Shown one piece after another: positions 36,252-49,979 of a stretch of DNA of 64,000 bases (positions are counted from its first letter, which is position 1; each line of letters begins with the position of its first letter). Location of the stretch: positions 10,840,501 through 10,904,500 of the forward strand of contig JAFREQ010000012.1 in NCBI GenBank assembly GCA_025331565.1, read 5' to 3'. The notes under the pieces are model-generated. The model was not told the origin of the DNA, made no database searches, and worked only from the letters and a program-made list of their open reading frames with translations. The DNA is from Holacanthus passer. Its lineage: Eukaryota > Chordata > Actinopteri > Pomacanthidae. Both the position numbers and the translations under genes were made by a program.

Positions 36252-39200
36252 TCAGCTGTGGTTCAGAAGCTCCCCAGCAGAGGGCAGGAGCTCTTCTTTC
36301 ATAAAGTGCTGAAGGTCCAAATCTTTGTCCTCCAGGTCAAGGCTCAGGAACTTCTCCACCACAGACGTGTACCTGTCAGTCACAGTCTGATTCATTCATT
36401 CATTCTCTTGTGTTGGGTTTCATTGTTGCTCTGTGTGGCTGCAGTTTAACAAACCTGTTTGCCTGTTTATCTGATGATTCTTTGTCAATACGTTTGATAG
36501 ACCTTCCTGTCCTGTACAGTTCAGACACCTGACCAAACACACACACCCACAAACAGTCAGTCTATGTGAGTATGCTCCTGTGTATCTGTGTGTGTGTGTG
36601 TTTACCTGCACTCCTCTCTGTACAAGGCTGGTGGGTAGGCCTGCCAGTGTAGCGATGTTGGCAGCATAGCTGGACTGGCAGATCCCTTCCTTCAATTGAT
36701 ACAGAAACACCAACTCATCTCCATCCACTGCTGTCTCTAGAGTCTAACACACACACACACACACACACACACATTAATACACAACCACATACACCCAAAA
36801 TCACATACTTAAAAAATAAACTTCTAATGAGGTAAAACAAATACCAAGTGGCAAATGCAAATTAGCTAATTAGTCACTCGGATGTTTTGCTGTCAACATT
36901 TTTCCGCAGCACATTAGTTTATCATCATGAAACCTCACTGAACATACACAAAATGCTTTAGGCTACATTTCAGTTGAGTATCTCTCAGTACCAGAAGAGA
37001 CTGCAGGCCAGTGAAGGGAAGCAGGTTCAAGTGGAGCAAACTGTGGAAGTTAGTAGCCAACAGGACATGAGGTACATCCACCGGAGCTTTTCTCAACCAA
37101 TGAGAGATGGACGCAGCCAGCAGGGACAGTCCATCCACCTGAAGGGGAAACATTATACCGTTTGTTGTGTTTCTGAGCAAGGATGAAACTGCTTTTGGCA
37201 AAGCCCTTCAGTCTTAATTCAGGTTAAGCTCTTTACACAAACCCTTGATAGGCTGAGATTGAGTTGGTGCCACAAATATATCCATTCAAATAACATTCCT
37301 GCCTGTGAATTAAAGGGTCCACCAATCAGATGTCACCCTTTTTATTGATTGCGAAACAGTATTACAAAAACAAATGGTAACTTAAGTGATGCCAATGTTA
37401 CAGGTGATTTCACTTCACTACACAACACAACCCCTGAGATCTTTCCTCAACTTAATCAAGTACTGTTAATGCTTGAACCTAACTATTTTGAGGGTGTATC
37501 ATGTAGTAGACGTGTCCTGTAGCTACTGTGTGTCTGCGGATAGACCTACTTAGAACCACAGCAATAGACAGAAAATGTGGGAAAGACAGAGAGCTATCAG
37601 TATTCATACTCCTCTGTTATATGGTGCATGTCACCACCTGCAGGCAAGGAAAGCAATTGCTGCTTAAATTTTAACACATGCACCACCTGCAGTTGAGAGG
37701 TGCTGCAATTTCTTTTTTGTTAGTTAAGGTTGTACATTTAATACTGTGTCACACTCACCTCGAGCACATATTACAGTAAATACTTCGATATAAAAGCAAT
37801 AGAGTTGAGCTTGTGGCTGTCAAACACTATATGCTGTGTTTATTCTATTATGCTGTTGTATTGATTGATCACCTTTTAGGTCGATATGGTGACCTTATTA
37901 GCACACAGTTGCGTGTTTCCACATGCAACAGATAAGGAGCAATATTATGAATTCAGCTGGAGTCGTGTTTCTGGCCACCTGCCGAATGAAAGTCCAATAT
38001 TCACTCTCTTTTAGCTCTTAGAAGTCTGCCAGCTCCTGAGGGAAATATCTGGCTCTTCAGCTACTAAATGCTTATTATGTTCACCAGCTAGTCGCTAAAT
38101 GTGTTTCTCTGTTGTTTGGTGCTGAGCAGGTAGTGTACAGCCGTTTTCTTAGCTGAAAATAGCTGCCTGTTGCAGCTGATAAGAGTGAACCAAAACAGTA
38201 AAGTTGCAGGCTGGACAGCTAAATAACGAGCTGAAACTCACTATAAAGCTCTCTGAGGCTGAGGGGAGGTAAAGATTCAAGTGGTAATGATCTGTATTGT
38301 CATCACTGCGAGTGATCCCTCTCACATTGTTTCACAGTGTCACATTATTATTATTAAAATACTCACTATAGCCACTTCAAATCCTTATCCTTAAATATCT
38401 ATGAACCGGATAAAGAGGGGACTTATTCAGTCTACATTGGCAATTTTCTTTTATTGTTTCTGGCCCCTGTCCCCCAGGCCTTGATTTTTCTTTAGACAAA
38501 TAAAATTGGTTTGGACCCTCTCCATCCCTCTCCAGAGTAACCTGGCAGACAGTGATGGAGGACAGAGAACATAATGATACTTAGAGCGCTGTGAAGTCTG
38601 TACATTACAGTGTATCCAGTAGGATATAAGCTCCATTTACTAAAACTAAAATATAAAATGTAAAAAAAGTATATATGAAACACTTCAACACACACAAAAA
38701 GCAGCTATTGAAAACCAACAGTTATAAAAGTCATTGCTTGCAAGTTGCCCAACTAGCATTATCACTTCCCTTGCCTGTAGATGGCGCACATCAACACCTC
38801 TATATCTGCAGCTCTAAACAGCTGCTGCTATTTTGTTGCTGATAGGTGGCACATGTTGGGTTGAATTGAAGGTCTGTTTGTGCTGCAGCTCTAAATTGGA
38901 AAAAATTGGCTGGGATTGGTTTCAGGCGCTTCACATCACTGACACTGTGTGTCCTTGTTATGTGTATACATATGTATTTAATTCACAAAGCGCTGGAACA
39001 AGTTCTACTTACTGTGTTAGTTCCTTTTCCAAATTCATCGATGAGAACTAATGAGTTGCCAGTACTGCTGTTGAGAGCCTGGGCCATCTGGAGAATAGAG
39101 ACACAAGTGTTATAACACACTTCAATGTTTTATTCTGTGTGTGTGTGCGTGTTATTGCTGTAGGCAGTAGTTGCTTTATAAAAATGTCTTGACAGGTGGA

Positions 39201-42200
39201 GAGTGGGAGTAAAGCTGGAGGACAGTAGTGTTGGAAGTTCATATCTTTTATTTCCACACCCACACACACTGACATGCATACAAACACAGTTGCTTGTGTG
39301 CATAAAAGTGTGTGCGTGCGTGAGTGTATTAGGTACCTGGTTGAGGTCTATCATGAACGTGCTTAGGCCCACAGACACAGACTCTCTGCTCTGCATGCGG
39401 GTGAAGATCCCATCCACCAGACCGATCTCTGCTTCCTTGGCGGGCACGTCTGAGCCAATCAGCGCCATGAACACAATCAGACCCACCTGCCAAAGTCAAA
39501 TCAGAAAGCAGGTTTCAAGTCACAAATCAGGGTGGGAGCACTGTGTGAGCTTAACAAGTGGGAGAGGAGTCACATCAGTGATTCTCAATAGCAGCCTGGA
39601 GGTCAAAGCTCCCCCGAAGGAGTGTTAAATGATGACAGTCTAATTAAGAAACTTTGTCACCCTTTTCTGATGAAGTTGCAAATTACAGCATCAAGTAAAT
39701 TAAGTGTAATTAATAAACCAAAATATTTAGGAAGAGAAAACGTAAAACTTGTATATCATCTAGCAGAATTCTAAGGTAAATAGTGTCTGTAGTGCAACTA
39801 GTGGTGCAGAAGAAACAGATGTTGAAGGCAGATTAAGTGCAATTATGCAGATTTTTTGAACAAGTATTGTCTCCCACTTGTATAGCTTTGCTGTTCTTTT
39901 GCTTCTTAAAACTCTCTATTAGTTTTGCGACTACTTGCCTGAACACAGCTTACAACTGGATGAAGAAAAACGAAGAAAAAAGCATGTTTGGCCCCAAAAC
40001 CTACCAAACATCAATGGCAAGCAAATTTCAACTAAACAGGAAACTAAAGAATGTACACACTTGGTCACATACAGAAACACACATGTCAAAACAAAAGCTT
40101 GAGTATAATCGAACTAGTCAAGACCAGAAGCAGTTTTTCATTGAACTTGTTACTGAGACGATCAAACTTGTATATATTTGTTAGGAGTAAAGACTTTTTT
40201 TCTGACTGTCCCACCTGTTTGAGGTAGATGCTCTTGCCAGACGAGTTGGGGCCAGTAATGATCTTGACTCTGCCCTGCGACTCTGAGCTCTGGAAGGAGT
40301 TGGCCACAAACACAGGCGAGCACAGCTCTAACAGCGGATGTCTAGAAAATTGGAAAATACAGGCACTTATAATACTGTATTTCATATCATTCACCACTTC
40401 CGCTTTTGTGTGTGTGTGTATGTGGTGTGCGCACATGCATGTTTGTGTATCTACTGTGTATGTGATCAGTAATCAGACTAATTTTTGATTACATGTTTCC
40501 ATCTTGTGTGTGAGGGCCTACCTGCCCTGTGTGACTGTTATCCTCCTGTGGCTGGCTAGTTTGGGTGAGGCGTAGCCGTACTCTTGGGAGGCGCTGCTCA
40601 TAGCCATCAGACAGTCCAGCTCAGCAATGAGATCCAGAACCTAAACAACACACACATCAAACACACTGTCTGTCCTCAACAGAGCAGCTTTGACAACTCA
40701 AAGAGCAGCAAGCAGGGGCTCTAGTATTCACAAACTTCGAGCTCAACAGGGTAAACTGAGATGGAAACTGGGTGTTTAGCCACATTTTGGTGGAAAATAT
40801 GAGTATTTGGAACATGTGTGTACAGATAAACAACAAAGAAGTGGATTTCGTTGCAGGAGCAGTGTGAGATGTTTCTTTGGGTGTTTTGATACTTGATGTT
40901 ACGGGAATCCCAAAGAGAGATTTAGGGCTGAATATCACGTTAATAAAGCTTAATATCTTTGAAATGTTGCAAGTCTGTTTTTTAATAAAGTTCATTGTTC
41001 ATTTTACATTCATTTAATTGCCAAGTCTGCCTAATAAAGAGAAAATCTTAAGCAAAGCTACAATATTGTAAACACAATAATTCATCCTCTAACCTCAATG
41101 CCCATGCTGTCCTTGGAAATAACAATAAAATTTGTAATTACAGCATGAAGTAGCAGCACATCCATCTGTCATGAGACAAATATCACAACAACTTCAGGAC
41201 CATCCGGGCCTGTTTCATAACCAAAATGTACTACACAACCCAAGGCAGCACTGGTAGCTAATCACAGCAAAGTCCACCTACACACATAACACGTAACGCA
41301 ACAGTGTTACTTTCATGCCAACAACCATTTTATCAGTGGGAGTCATGTTTTAAACACTGGGAGCTGGAAGTGCACAGCGATGCACACCAACCTTGTAGAG
41401 GGTGGCGCTTCTCTCGAGGATTGTGTTCTGCAGCTCTGTCATTACTGCCGTCTCCATGTCTGAGAAACAGGAAGTACACCATCAGGAGAGCCTTCAGTGG
41501 TTGTGGTAATTTCTATATGTCAGATACACAGTTATCAGGTAAAAGCTTTCTCCTAGTAAGAAGAAAAAAGACCTCTAATGTCACAGTGCAAGTCTCCTAG
41601 GAGGTCGTCCAGCTCCCTGGTTCTCTGGCTGCGGTAGTGCAAACGGTCCCCTGACAGAAACTAGCCCACAAAGAAAAAGCAGATTATTACAGCACATGAG
41701 CATTTTATCAGTTTGAAGAACACAAACAAATAAAATTAACATGTCGACAAGATTAAACACAAACCATAAAATCAAGGCCCTCTATCTCAAAATCCTCTTT
41801 CTCCAGCATATAGGAGAGGCGAGGGACAGAGAGAAGGAATCCAATCTGGAAGGAGAATTAAACTATAATATATGAGCACTGATATATGTGATGCTCCAGA
41901 GAAACTGATTGCTCCATATCTGATAGTATGAATCCCACCAATAATACAGTACTTGCAGGCACAAGCCAGATGAGTTAATAAAAATGCAATTGTTGAAAGA
42001 TATATATATGCTTTAGCTGTGTAGACATAAAGCTCAGACCAGAGGGAGGTAGATGACGCAGCAGGACGGGATGCGAGCGTCCAGGTGCTCCAGCTCTCTT
42101 CTGGCTACATCTGTCAGGAAGTCAGACAGCCCCATCATCCTCCTCTTCTCTGCCAGAGGAAGGGAGCACTGCTAAGACTTTCAGTCAACCACCATATAAA

Positions 42201-44833
42201 CCAATACAGACTCATAGCACTTGGAGATTTCCGATCAGACTTTTCAAGTTATTATATGTCTGTGACTAACTGCTTCAGATTTGAATCCAGTATGGAGCCA
42301 CTTACTCTCATCAATTGCTGGGTCCACATTTGGTTTGATGGTGAAACGGTTCTCAGCTATGCTGGTTTCAAAATCCACCTACATGTCCCAAATCAAAGAT
42401 GGAGTTAAACTCATTAACACTCAACAGTCTGCAAAACTAATGTGAACTACTGAGCATGGCAACAAAAGTCTGGAGATTTCTCAGATTTGCAGCTGAGCAT
42501 TCATATGTGTGTCTCACAACTCGGCTGATGAGGGAGGCAATGTAGTGGAGGTCATCAGAGAACCCTTCACTGATATCACGAAAGAGCTGAATGGACTGAG
42601 GCAGGTGTCGCACTGTGTCCCTGATACACACTGCACTGTACACTGTCTGACAAACATACACACAAACGCAACACTTTGTAGACATGTAACAGAACCTGTC
42701 TCATGGATAAGAGGTGTATGGGAATACTGTAGCTGCCAACCTTGTAGAGACTCTGCCAGTTGGTCACTTTGGTGTGAGAGAGAGACATCCTGCGCAGAAG
42801 AGTCTAACACACACAAACACACAGTTTACAGATTCCATGTTCAGGTGGTGACACTGAACTAAAGGGAATAAATGATCACAGATGTGGAGGAAAAGTAGGT
42901 CAGCGGTCAAAATTGTTACTGGTATGTTGCTGATATTGCGCAGTGAAGATTGCAGGGTGCTCAGGGCATCAGAGTTCCGCGGGGACGTGAAGAAACGTAT
43001 CACTTCCTGTCTCCTGTTTAACACAGCCAGGTCCAGCGTTGGTCGCAGAAACCACTGGCTGAGAGAAGTGAGGATGTCGTTTACACTTATGTTACTTCTA
43101 TAAAGCAAATACTACAAACTAGCAAACTTTACATCTTACATGTGAGAAAAACCAGTTAACCACATGTTGTGTGTATGCAAAAATAATGGTTGTGTAAGGA
43201 AAAATGGGAGAATAACATGAATCTACATTCCCACAATTAGCATAGCAGAGAATTTAAATCACCATAATACCGTTTGTTACAGTTACACCAAAAACAGATG
43301 ACGCATTATGTTGGGAAAGCTGATGCAATTATCATGTTACCGTAGATAAAAGCAGTGCCATGCAAACCCTGAAATTTATGTGAAAAACACAAATTCTTGA
43401 CTCTGCCTGAATCCCAAAACAGCAGTAAATGTAAATTTGTAAACACATGATAATTTTAACCAGATAGTTATTGTTGAATTTATTGTGTAATTGTTGTGCA
43501 ATTATTGTCTTCCATGTATGACGTAGAGCACTTTGAATGTCATGTTTATTAAATTATCCATAAACCTTCCCTGCCTATTAGTAGCAGTAATAATACTACT
43601 AGTAGTAGGGTAATAGTTTTTTGTTGAGTGATTGGACTCTAGCCAGCAGCGATTCTCACCGTAGCAGTTTAGAGCCAAACCTGCATCTGCAGCGGTTCAG
43701 TATCCCTGTGACACACAATAAGAACAACCGGATCATGTAAACACCATCAGATAAGACAGTGACAATGTAATGAATTGTTCTCTTCAGAGCTACATACCAT
43801 AAAGACTGAGTCCTTCCTTTTCACCTGAATGCAGCTTGTACACCGATGGGTGAAGTTCTGATTTAAAGATCTGCAGTACACTGGAACAAATACACACTGC
43901 TTGTCACTTTCTTTCTATGTTTTTGTCTGCCTCACCTAATAATAAATTTGATTTGACCATTTTTACTGTATTTTATACAAATTAATATATAATATTTATT
44001 TATGTATTCTAAAGAAATACAGTGTTTGTCACACAATGTTGACCACAATAACAAATTAAAACTACAACAAAAAGTAAACACATAATACAGAGATTAAGGT
44101 AAGAAATAAATGCTATAGAAAATTAGGATATAATGAAAAAAGCAAAATTAAAGTTTTCTTTTACATGTAATAGTCAAATTATTTGTTGTTTTTCTAATTG
44201 TTCTAAACAGCTGCACTATAGGTTTCAGTTGTAGAACAAAGAACAATTCTAAGTGATTTAAGAGATCAGTGTCAACTTTTACAGACTATATTGGACAAAG
44301 ATCATTCATGTAACAGAGACTGTGTTAACACTCTTACCTGTAGGTGTCTCGGTCAATGCAAACAACACCTTTACTGTATTGGGAAGAAGCAATGCACATT
44401 TCAGAGAAGCATTTTTCATTCATGAAAACGCCTGCATTGTATGAGACAGATTTGGTTTGCTGGTAGTGAGAAGTAGAGAAACAGAGAGAATAATGAAATG
44501 TAATACGGTGAATGTACATATACTATAAAAACACAATTCCACAAATGTATGCCACTGCTGCCTATTTGACAAACTAAATGCTGTGTAGCTAAATACAGAG
44601 CAATAAAAATCATTCTTCATTGACAAAAACTCATTATGGAAAATGTGTAATCATGGTCCTATGTGTGTGTGTGTGTGTGTGTGTGTTAGCTAGATTACTG
44701 TGTGTCTTACAGTGTGTAGGCGTGGAACTGTAGGATAGGAACTCCAACACTGCTGTCTTCCAGCTCCACTCCCACTCTCCTCCTGTCCAGACATTTCAGC
44801 AGAGCACCCACTGCCCTCAGCTACCCAATGGTT

Positions 44834-44898
<65 letters not shown>

Positions 44899-45989
44899 AT
44901 GATGGACAGTTCATGATCACCTCCTGCACAATAATGGACTGATGGATAGGATGATATGTAGACAGCTGGCTCACCATCAGGGGGGAGTCAAAGGAGATAC
45001 AGGAGGAAAGGTAGGACATTTTGTCCATCTCTGAAATGGAGGCAGGAAGGAAAGGCAGATGGGCTGAAAGCAGCCTCTGCTTACCGACCTCCAGACCTGC
45101 AACATTCAAGATTGACTCAAAATTTAGCCATTCATTGCAGAAAATCATGCAATGAATCAATGTAAGGCCTGAAAATTAATGAGGGCATTTAGATTTCATG
45201 GCTTGGCGTCAGTTTACCAAAGTCAACATATGGATAAGTAACCACCTCTGGCCTGTAGTCTGGGTTTGAACCTGGGATACAACAAAGAAAAAAAAAGAGA
45301 AACACTTGGTTGTTGCCTTATCAAACTGTACGTAAGAGCTATATGAGCACTCTTCTCCCTTATCACACTATGTGGGACTATCAGTGTCAAGCAGACCTAA
45401 TCTCAGTCCATTCCCTTGACCCAGAAACTGTCTCATACCATGTTGACACAAAACTGTGTATGACATTCCTATTTCTTTTCCCCAGGCTGAGATCATTTCT
45501 GTTTCCCAGAACTCACCAAGCTGCTGCAGGAAGCGGATCATGCATCGCTCCTGCTTTGCACTGGTGATGATGACGTGTGGACAAACCTCCTGCATGACTA
45601 AACAACAGAACATAGGAAATATGACACACATACAGTAGAGTAATGCAAGCACACGTGTCCGTTTCTGGTATTGGAAATCTGACTGTGTAACAAGCTGTGT
45701 ATTGTTTTACCTCTGGCCAGCAGGTGAAGCTCATAGTTGTCAGGTGTGTCTGTCATGTAGTGTAAAGATGAGTCTCTGCTGTCATAGAAGCACAGGCCCA
45801 CCTGTCCATGCTGGGCCAAAACACTCAGTAACACCTGCAAATACACAAACACAGGAGGGTGCATCTGACTGCTCAACTATTAACTACTATTCTGGTGAGT
45901 GTGAGGTTTGAGTTTACCGCAGGTGAGTCTTCCTCCTCTTCTTCATCTCCATCCATGTCTGGAATAACTCCTCCTCTCAGTGCAGCCAT
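36252..45989 (-). CDS. msh5: MutS homologue 5 (meiotic crossover protein), complete
   Basis: Twenty-five exons join in phase to 809 aa: 45918-45989, 45711-45834, 45517-45597, 45218-45271, 44975-45096, 44711-44820, 44338-44373, 43798-43880, 43660-43705, 42920-43058, 42741-42803, 42518-42646, 42306-42378, 42040-42149, 41765-41845, 41573-41660, 41392-41459, 40522-40640, 40215-40341, 39337-39486, 39013-39087, 36992-37138, 36606-36743, 36455-36528, 36252-36372. MSH5 pairs with MSH4 as a sliding clamp that stabilises Holliday junctions in meiosis; it lacks the mismatch-binding domain. Seen: acidic N-terminus DMDGDEEEEEDSPA, core segments LPQSIQLFRDI and MSLSHTKV, Walker A GPNSSGKS (563-570), Walker B LVLIDEFGKG (D642, E643), and C-terminal DLEDKDLDLQHFM. 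All ATPase motifs are intact. The exon ending at 42040 has a weak donor (GTCTGA). The first two and part of the third exon are duplicated at 57473-57903. Confidence 0.95.
36747..36772. repeat. (CA)n microsatellite in an msh5 intron
   Basis: Pure CA run immediately upstream (on the minus strand) of the acceptor of the exon 36606-36743. Confidence 0.9.
44836..44894. repeat. Long (CA)n tract at an msh5 splice acceptor
   Basis: About 29 CA units. On the transcribed strand it is a (TG)n tract ending about 15 bases before the acceptor of exon 44711-44820, whose own pyrimidine tract is poor (CAACCATTGGGTAG). Confidence 0.92.
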
Positions 45990-47594
45990 GAGCTGTCAAC
46001 TCTAGATAAGAAGTCAAAGTTAGGTACTAATTTAATGCTTTATCTACATCATCTATTTGAGTATATGGCACTTTAAATTGAACCTTCAAAAACAAACATT
46101 TAGCTAGCTAGCTGTTACGGTTAATAGATTAGCCAACAAAGTGGAGCTAATACAGGTTAGCCGCCATTTAGCCTGGTAAGCTAACGTAAGCTAATTACAT
46201 TTAGCCAAACTGTTAGCAGTCTTCTTTTAGTTAGCTTGTCCTTACAGGAGCTGGGAGCTTTTATAGGAAAAATAAAACCTTAAGTATTGTTGGTAAAGTC
46301 TGACTTGAGTTATAAGGAGTTGATAAATCTTTTCTGTAAAGCAGCTTGTCACTTGTTTCTCTGTTGTGATGATAACAGAGTCCTGAATGTGTCCTGTTAA
46401 AACTTCCTGTTTAGCTCATTTCAGTGATCATCAACAGCTAAAGAGACCAAACACCCAGAACAGACAAAAGTCCCAAAAAATAAAAGTGAGTTGAAAGTGA
46501 ATTAACAAAGTGATCACAGGGTCAAACTGGACTAATAAAAGTTTACTTTTTTAAAAAATTTCAGTCTGCTATTTTTCAGAGATAAATTACTTCTCATGCA
46601 AGAAGATTAAAGTAGGAAAATTATTGGGAAAAAAAATCCTTATTACTGTTTTTACTCTGAATGGGACCAATCTTTAGAATGACTGGCCTCAATATGTAAT
46701 ATGCAATATGTAAAATTATAAAAAAGAATCATATAGTTCACAAACTTTTAACACTTGAGTAAAAGCAGCATACCACAATGTAAAATTAGTCCATTGTGAG
46801 TACACGTCCAGCACATTTTGCTTTAACCAAAGTACAGAAATGTCAGAAAAGTGAAGTGTGAAAAGTATAAAACTAAATATCAGAAGTAGAATTGTTTAAT
46901 AGAGTTGCTGGTTTGAGGTGGAGCAAATTTTAACTACTCATAACTGTTTGGTAATTTAATCTTTAACAATACATCATATTTTAGATTGTACTGTTTTATA
47001 TTACAAATATTAATATAAATACTCAACATTGGCGTATCTCAAAGCTGTAAAGTATGTTAGGCTACTTGAGTAAACCACCTGATACTATTCTGCACTTTAG
47101 TCCAGGACTTTTTATTGCAGAGTTTTTCCTTTATGATATTGCTGCTGGCCATTGGCAAAAACATGATAAATACTTTAATTAAAATTTGAAAGAGTTTGGC
47201 ACAGTAGCAGCTGAGCTTGCAGCCAGGACTCTGAGTCATCTTTGCTTCTTATCTAACCAACACAGATGCTCATTTAGAGATACAGCTAAAGTAAACAGTT
47301 TGTTATCACTGAGCAATATAGATTAATTCAGAAATTCACTTCATACAAAGTTTTGTTTGGGAGATATTAATAAGCAAAATGAGCAACTGTATTGTGCCAT
47401 TTAAGGCTTCATTAATGTTTGATGGGAACCTTGGGATTGCCGTGTCTTCATAATAATCATTTTTAATCTTTATTGAATGTGATTTATGTTTTCTAAAATG
47501 GAGACATCCACACCACCAAACAACACTACTTAATTGCCCTTATTCTCCTTTCTAAAATAGCAATAACAACAACATAAAATTTAAGTGAGAACCA
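45990..47594. other. Intergenic DNA: msh5 promoter side, dispersed repeat and spsb 3' side
   Basis: Upstream of the msh5 start the DNA has TAGCTAGC-rich sequence (46100-46140) and no TATA box. About 46740-47080 is a decayed AAGTAAAAGTA-type repeat. A 60-codon open frame at 47057-47239 is identical in both duplication copies, but it has no family resemblance and lies in intergenic DNA, so I do not call it a gene. Confidence 0.5.
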
Positions 47595-47600
47595 TTTATT
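47595..47600 (-). terminator. Poly(A) signal of the spsb-like gene
   Basis: AATAAA on the minus strand, about 200 bases beyond the stop codon. The copy B equivalent (near 59450) is conserved. Confidence 0.55.
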
Positions 47601-47795
47601 TTATACACAATGAAAGACATAATACACCATTTTGCAAAACATCCATGCTCCCAAAAAAACTCTGTTCACTGTTGTTTTGAAACTAAACACAGTTTACAGA
47701 TATAAATATCATGAGTGAATTACGTATATATTACAGTCCACATTGCAATAAATAAAATGAATAATAAATACATTTTTTGCTTGACAAAATGCTCC

Positions 47796-49979
47796 CTATT
47801 GTGTGTATGCAACTGCGCTAGAACGCAGGTAGTGCTGGAGACGAGGGGGTAGAGGCAGTTTGTCCATTTGATTTTGCCTCTGTTGCCCTAAAAACTGGCA
47901 AATTGACAGACCACATAAAGCCATCAGGGCAGGGGGATCACCTGGGGAGGAGAGAGAGAGAAAAAACTCTGTTAGTTCATGTGTTTTATAAGACCTGAGC
48001 AGATCTAACCAAAGCAGATCTGTGTAAAACTCACGTGTGGCACCGTTCAGGTAGCGTAGTCGTATACCAGCTCCTCCTCTCACACTGCTCACTGCTGGGA
48101 ACAGCTCCACTCCTCGAGGGAGGTCCTTAAAAGCTACACCGAGGAAGCTGCCATCAACAATAAATCCCAGAGTTCCTGCATCGGCATCCAGGACCAGCAG
48201 GATGCGCTCAGGGATGTGGAGCGGCGGTGTCTGTGCTGTCTTTGTGTGTGATGAAGTGGAAGATTGTGGCCTAAACTCCTCCACAGCCTCAGACTGACAT
48301 CTCCTCCTCTTGTCTGGGTGAAGTCCCAGAATCTGTCCTGCATGCCAGAGCTGATTGGTTTTGAGTTCCCAGCCCCAGGACTGTGAGTCTCCACCCACAA
48401 GCACGTTGTACCCTGAAGCTTGCAGAGGGCAGTTCTGCTTGGAAATGCCCAAGACGGCATGACTCCCCCTGTGGTTGGGGTGCCACAGCACCTCCCACAC
48501 ATGAAGTCCACTCTTCACCCCCATCTCCGCCCTCGCCCCATCGCTACTCTGCTCAACAGGTGAACGTGTCACTTCCTGTTTGCAGGCCGACAGCAGGAAG
48601 TGAGGAGAGTGGTGGACTGAGCTCCAGTGTGAGCGAACATCTCCTGGAGCGACCGGAGTGGAGTTCAGAGTGACTGCGAGTCGAGAAGAGGTCGGGACAG
48701 CCAGCGGAGAGAACAGTGATGAAGAGGAGGGAGGGCTGTCATCTTCCCTGCTGTACAGCCAAGCTGACAGTGAGAGACCCATTCGTTGAAACAGTCTTAG
48801 CAGGGTCACTGCTAAGTCGTCAGAGAAGAACTGTGGAGAACACAAACAACAAAACACTAGTTTATACAATGGAAGAAAATTATAATATAGCACAATAAGG
48901 AAGTGCAACATTGTATAGAAATTTACAAATGTAAGTCAGCTTGGTTTAGTTTACAGTTTATTTGTGGTAAAAACACTTAAAAAAATAAACTAAAACCTAA
49001 TTTTGCTGGATAGTTGCTAAATTAATGACGTTATTCACCCACTAGACATGTAAGTTTAACCTTTCATACTTACTTTCATTAAGTTATTCTTTTTAATAAT
49101 ACAAGATAGAATAGAGGAGGGGAAATAAGAGCAGCAGAGTAGAGTAATGTGGAGTAGAGTACAGGAGAATAGTTATAGTAGAACAGAGTAAAGTCAGGTC
49201 AGTGGTGGAAAAAGTATTCAGATTCTTTATGTAAGTAAAAGTAGCAAACCCATTTAAAAAAATACTCCTATAATTTTTTTGCATTCAAATGGGTAAAAGT
49301 ATGTATTATCAGCAAAATTTACTCTTGGTATACAAGTATAAAACTTTTCAGGCCAAATGGTCTCTGTCAGAGTATATGTTGTTATATATTATACTATTGG
49401 TTAATAATAACTGATGCATTAATATTTGAACAGCCGTCTAAAGTTGTAGAAGCTAATTCTAGGTATTTTATACAGTTGGTTTTATTTTACTTATTTTAAA
49501 AATAATTTAATAAATAATAAAAAACTACTATAGCTGTCAGATAAATGAGTAAAAGTTACAATGCAAATGCTGAAATGCAGCAAAGTATGAAGTAGTTTGA
49601 AATAAAAATACTCCAGTATACAAATACTTCAAAATTGTCCTGAAGTATAGTACCTAAGTTAACATAACACAACACAACACACACAGCACAACACACATAA
49701 CATAACACAACATAACATAAATAACATACATAACATAACACAACATAACATACATAAAATAATAAGGGAGAGTATAATTAAGACAGAAAAATATGGTAAG
49801 TTAAAATAGAATAGAAGAAGAAATAAGAAAAAGTCTCCTTGTGGACACATTAAAATAATAAGGTTCATGTAGTTTGTTCAGTGTGAACAAACAGTGTCTC
49901 GCAGTAAGTGTTAGAATCTCACCAGCTGTGTTGTTTGTATCCTTCCTCCGCTTGTTACACGCAGCCTGTTTGCTGACAT
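47796..49979 (-). CDS. SPRY domain and SOCS box protein, divergent SPSB-like
   Basis: Exons 49923-49979, 48035-48830 and 47796-47941 join in phase to 332 aa. The start at 49979 (MSANRLRV) is chosen because its frame runs cleanly through the first splice; an internal methionine at 48782 (MGLSLSAW) would give 297 aa. SPSB proteins are substrate receptors for cullin-5/elongin E3 ligases. Seen: SPRY core LHVWEVLW, RGSHAVLGIS, SWGWEL, LLVLDADAGTLGFIVDG, GVAFKDL, FPAVSSV, RYLNG; then SOCS box LMALCGLSICQFLG and KLPLPPRLQHYL. The Trp expected in SAVWG of SPSB1/2/4 is Arg (SSVRGG), and a serine/proline-rich insert precedes the SPRY core. The last intron (47942-48034, 93 bases) is open in frame. A broken second copy lies at 59646-61753. 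Confidence 0.85.

Noticed and set aside
45262..45277. GGTTTGAACCTGG, similar to a tRNA T-arm
   Set aside because: It spans msh5 exon 4 and its acceptor; no acceptor stem or D-arm surrounds it.
47057..47239. 60-codon frame conserved exactly at 58919-59101
   Set aside because: Identity reflects the near-perfect duplicated tract; there is no family resemblance or splice context, and it lies in intergenic DNA.
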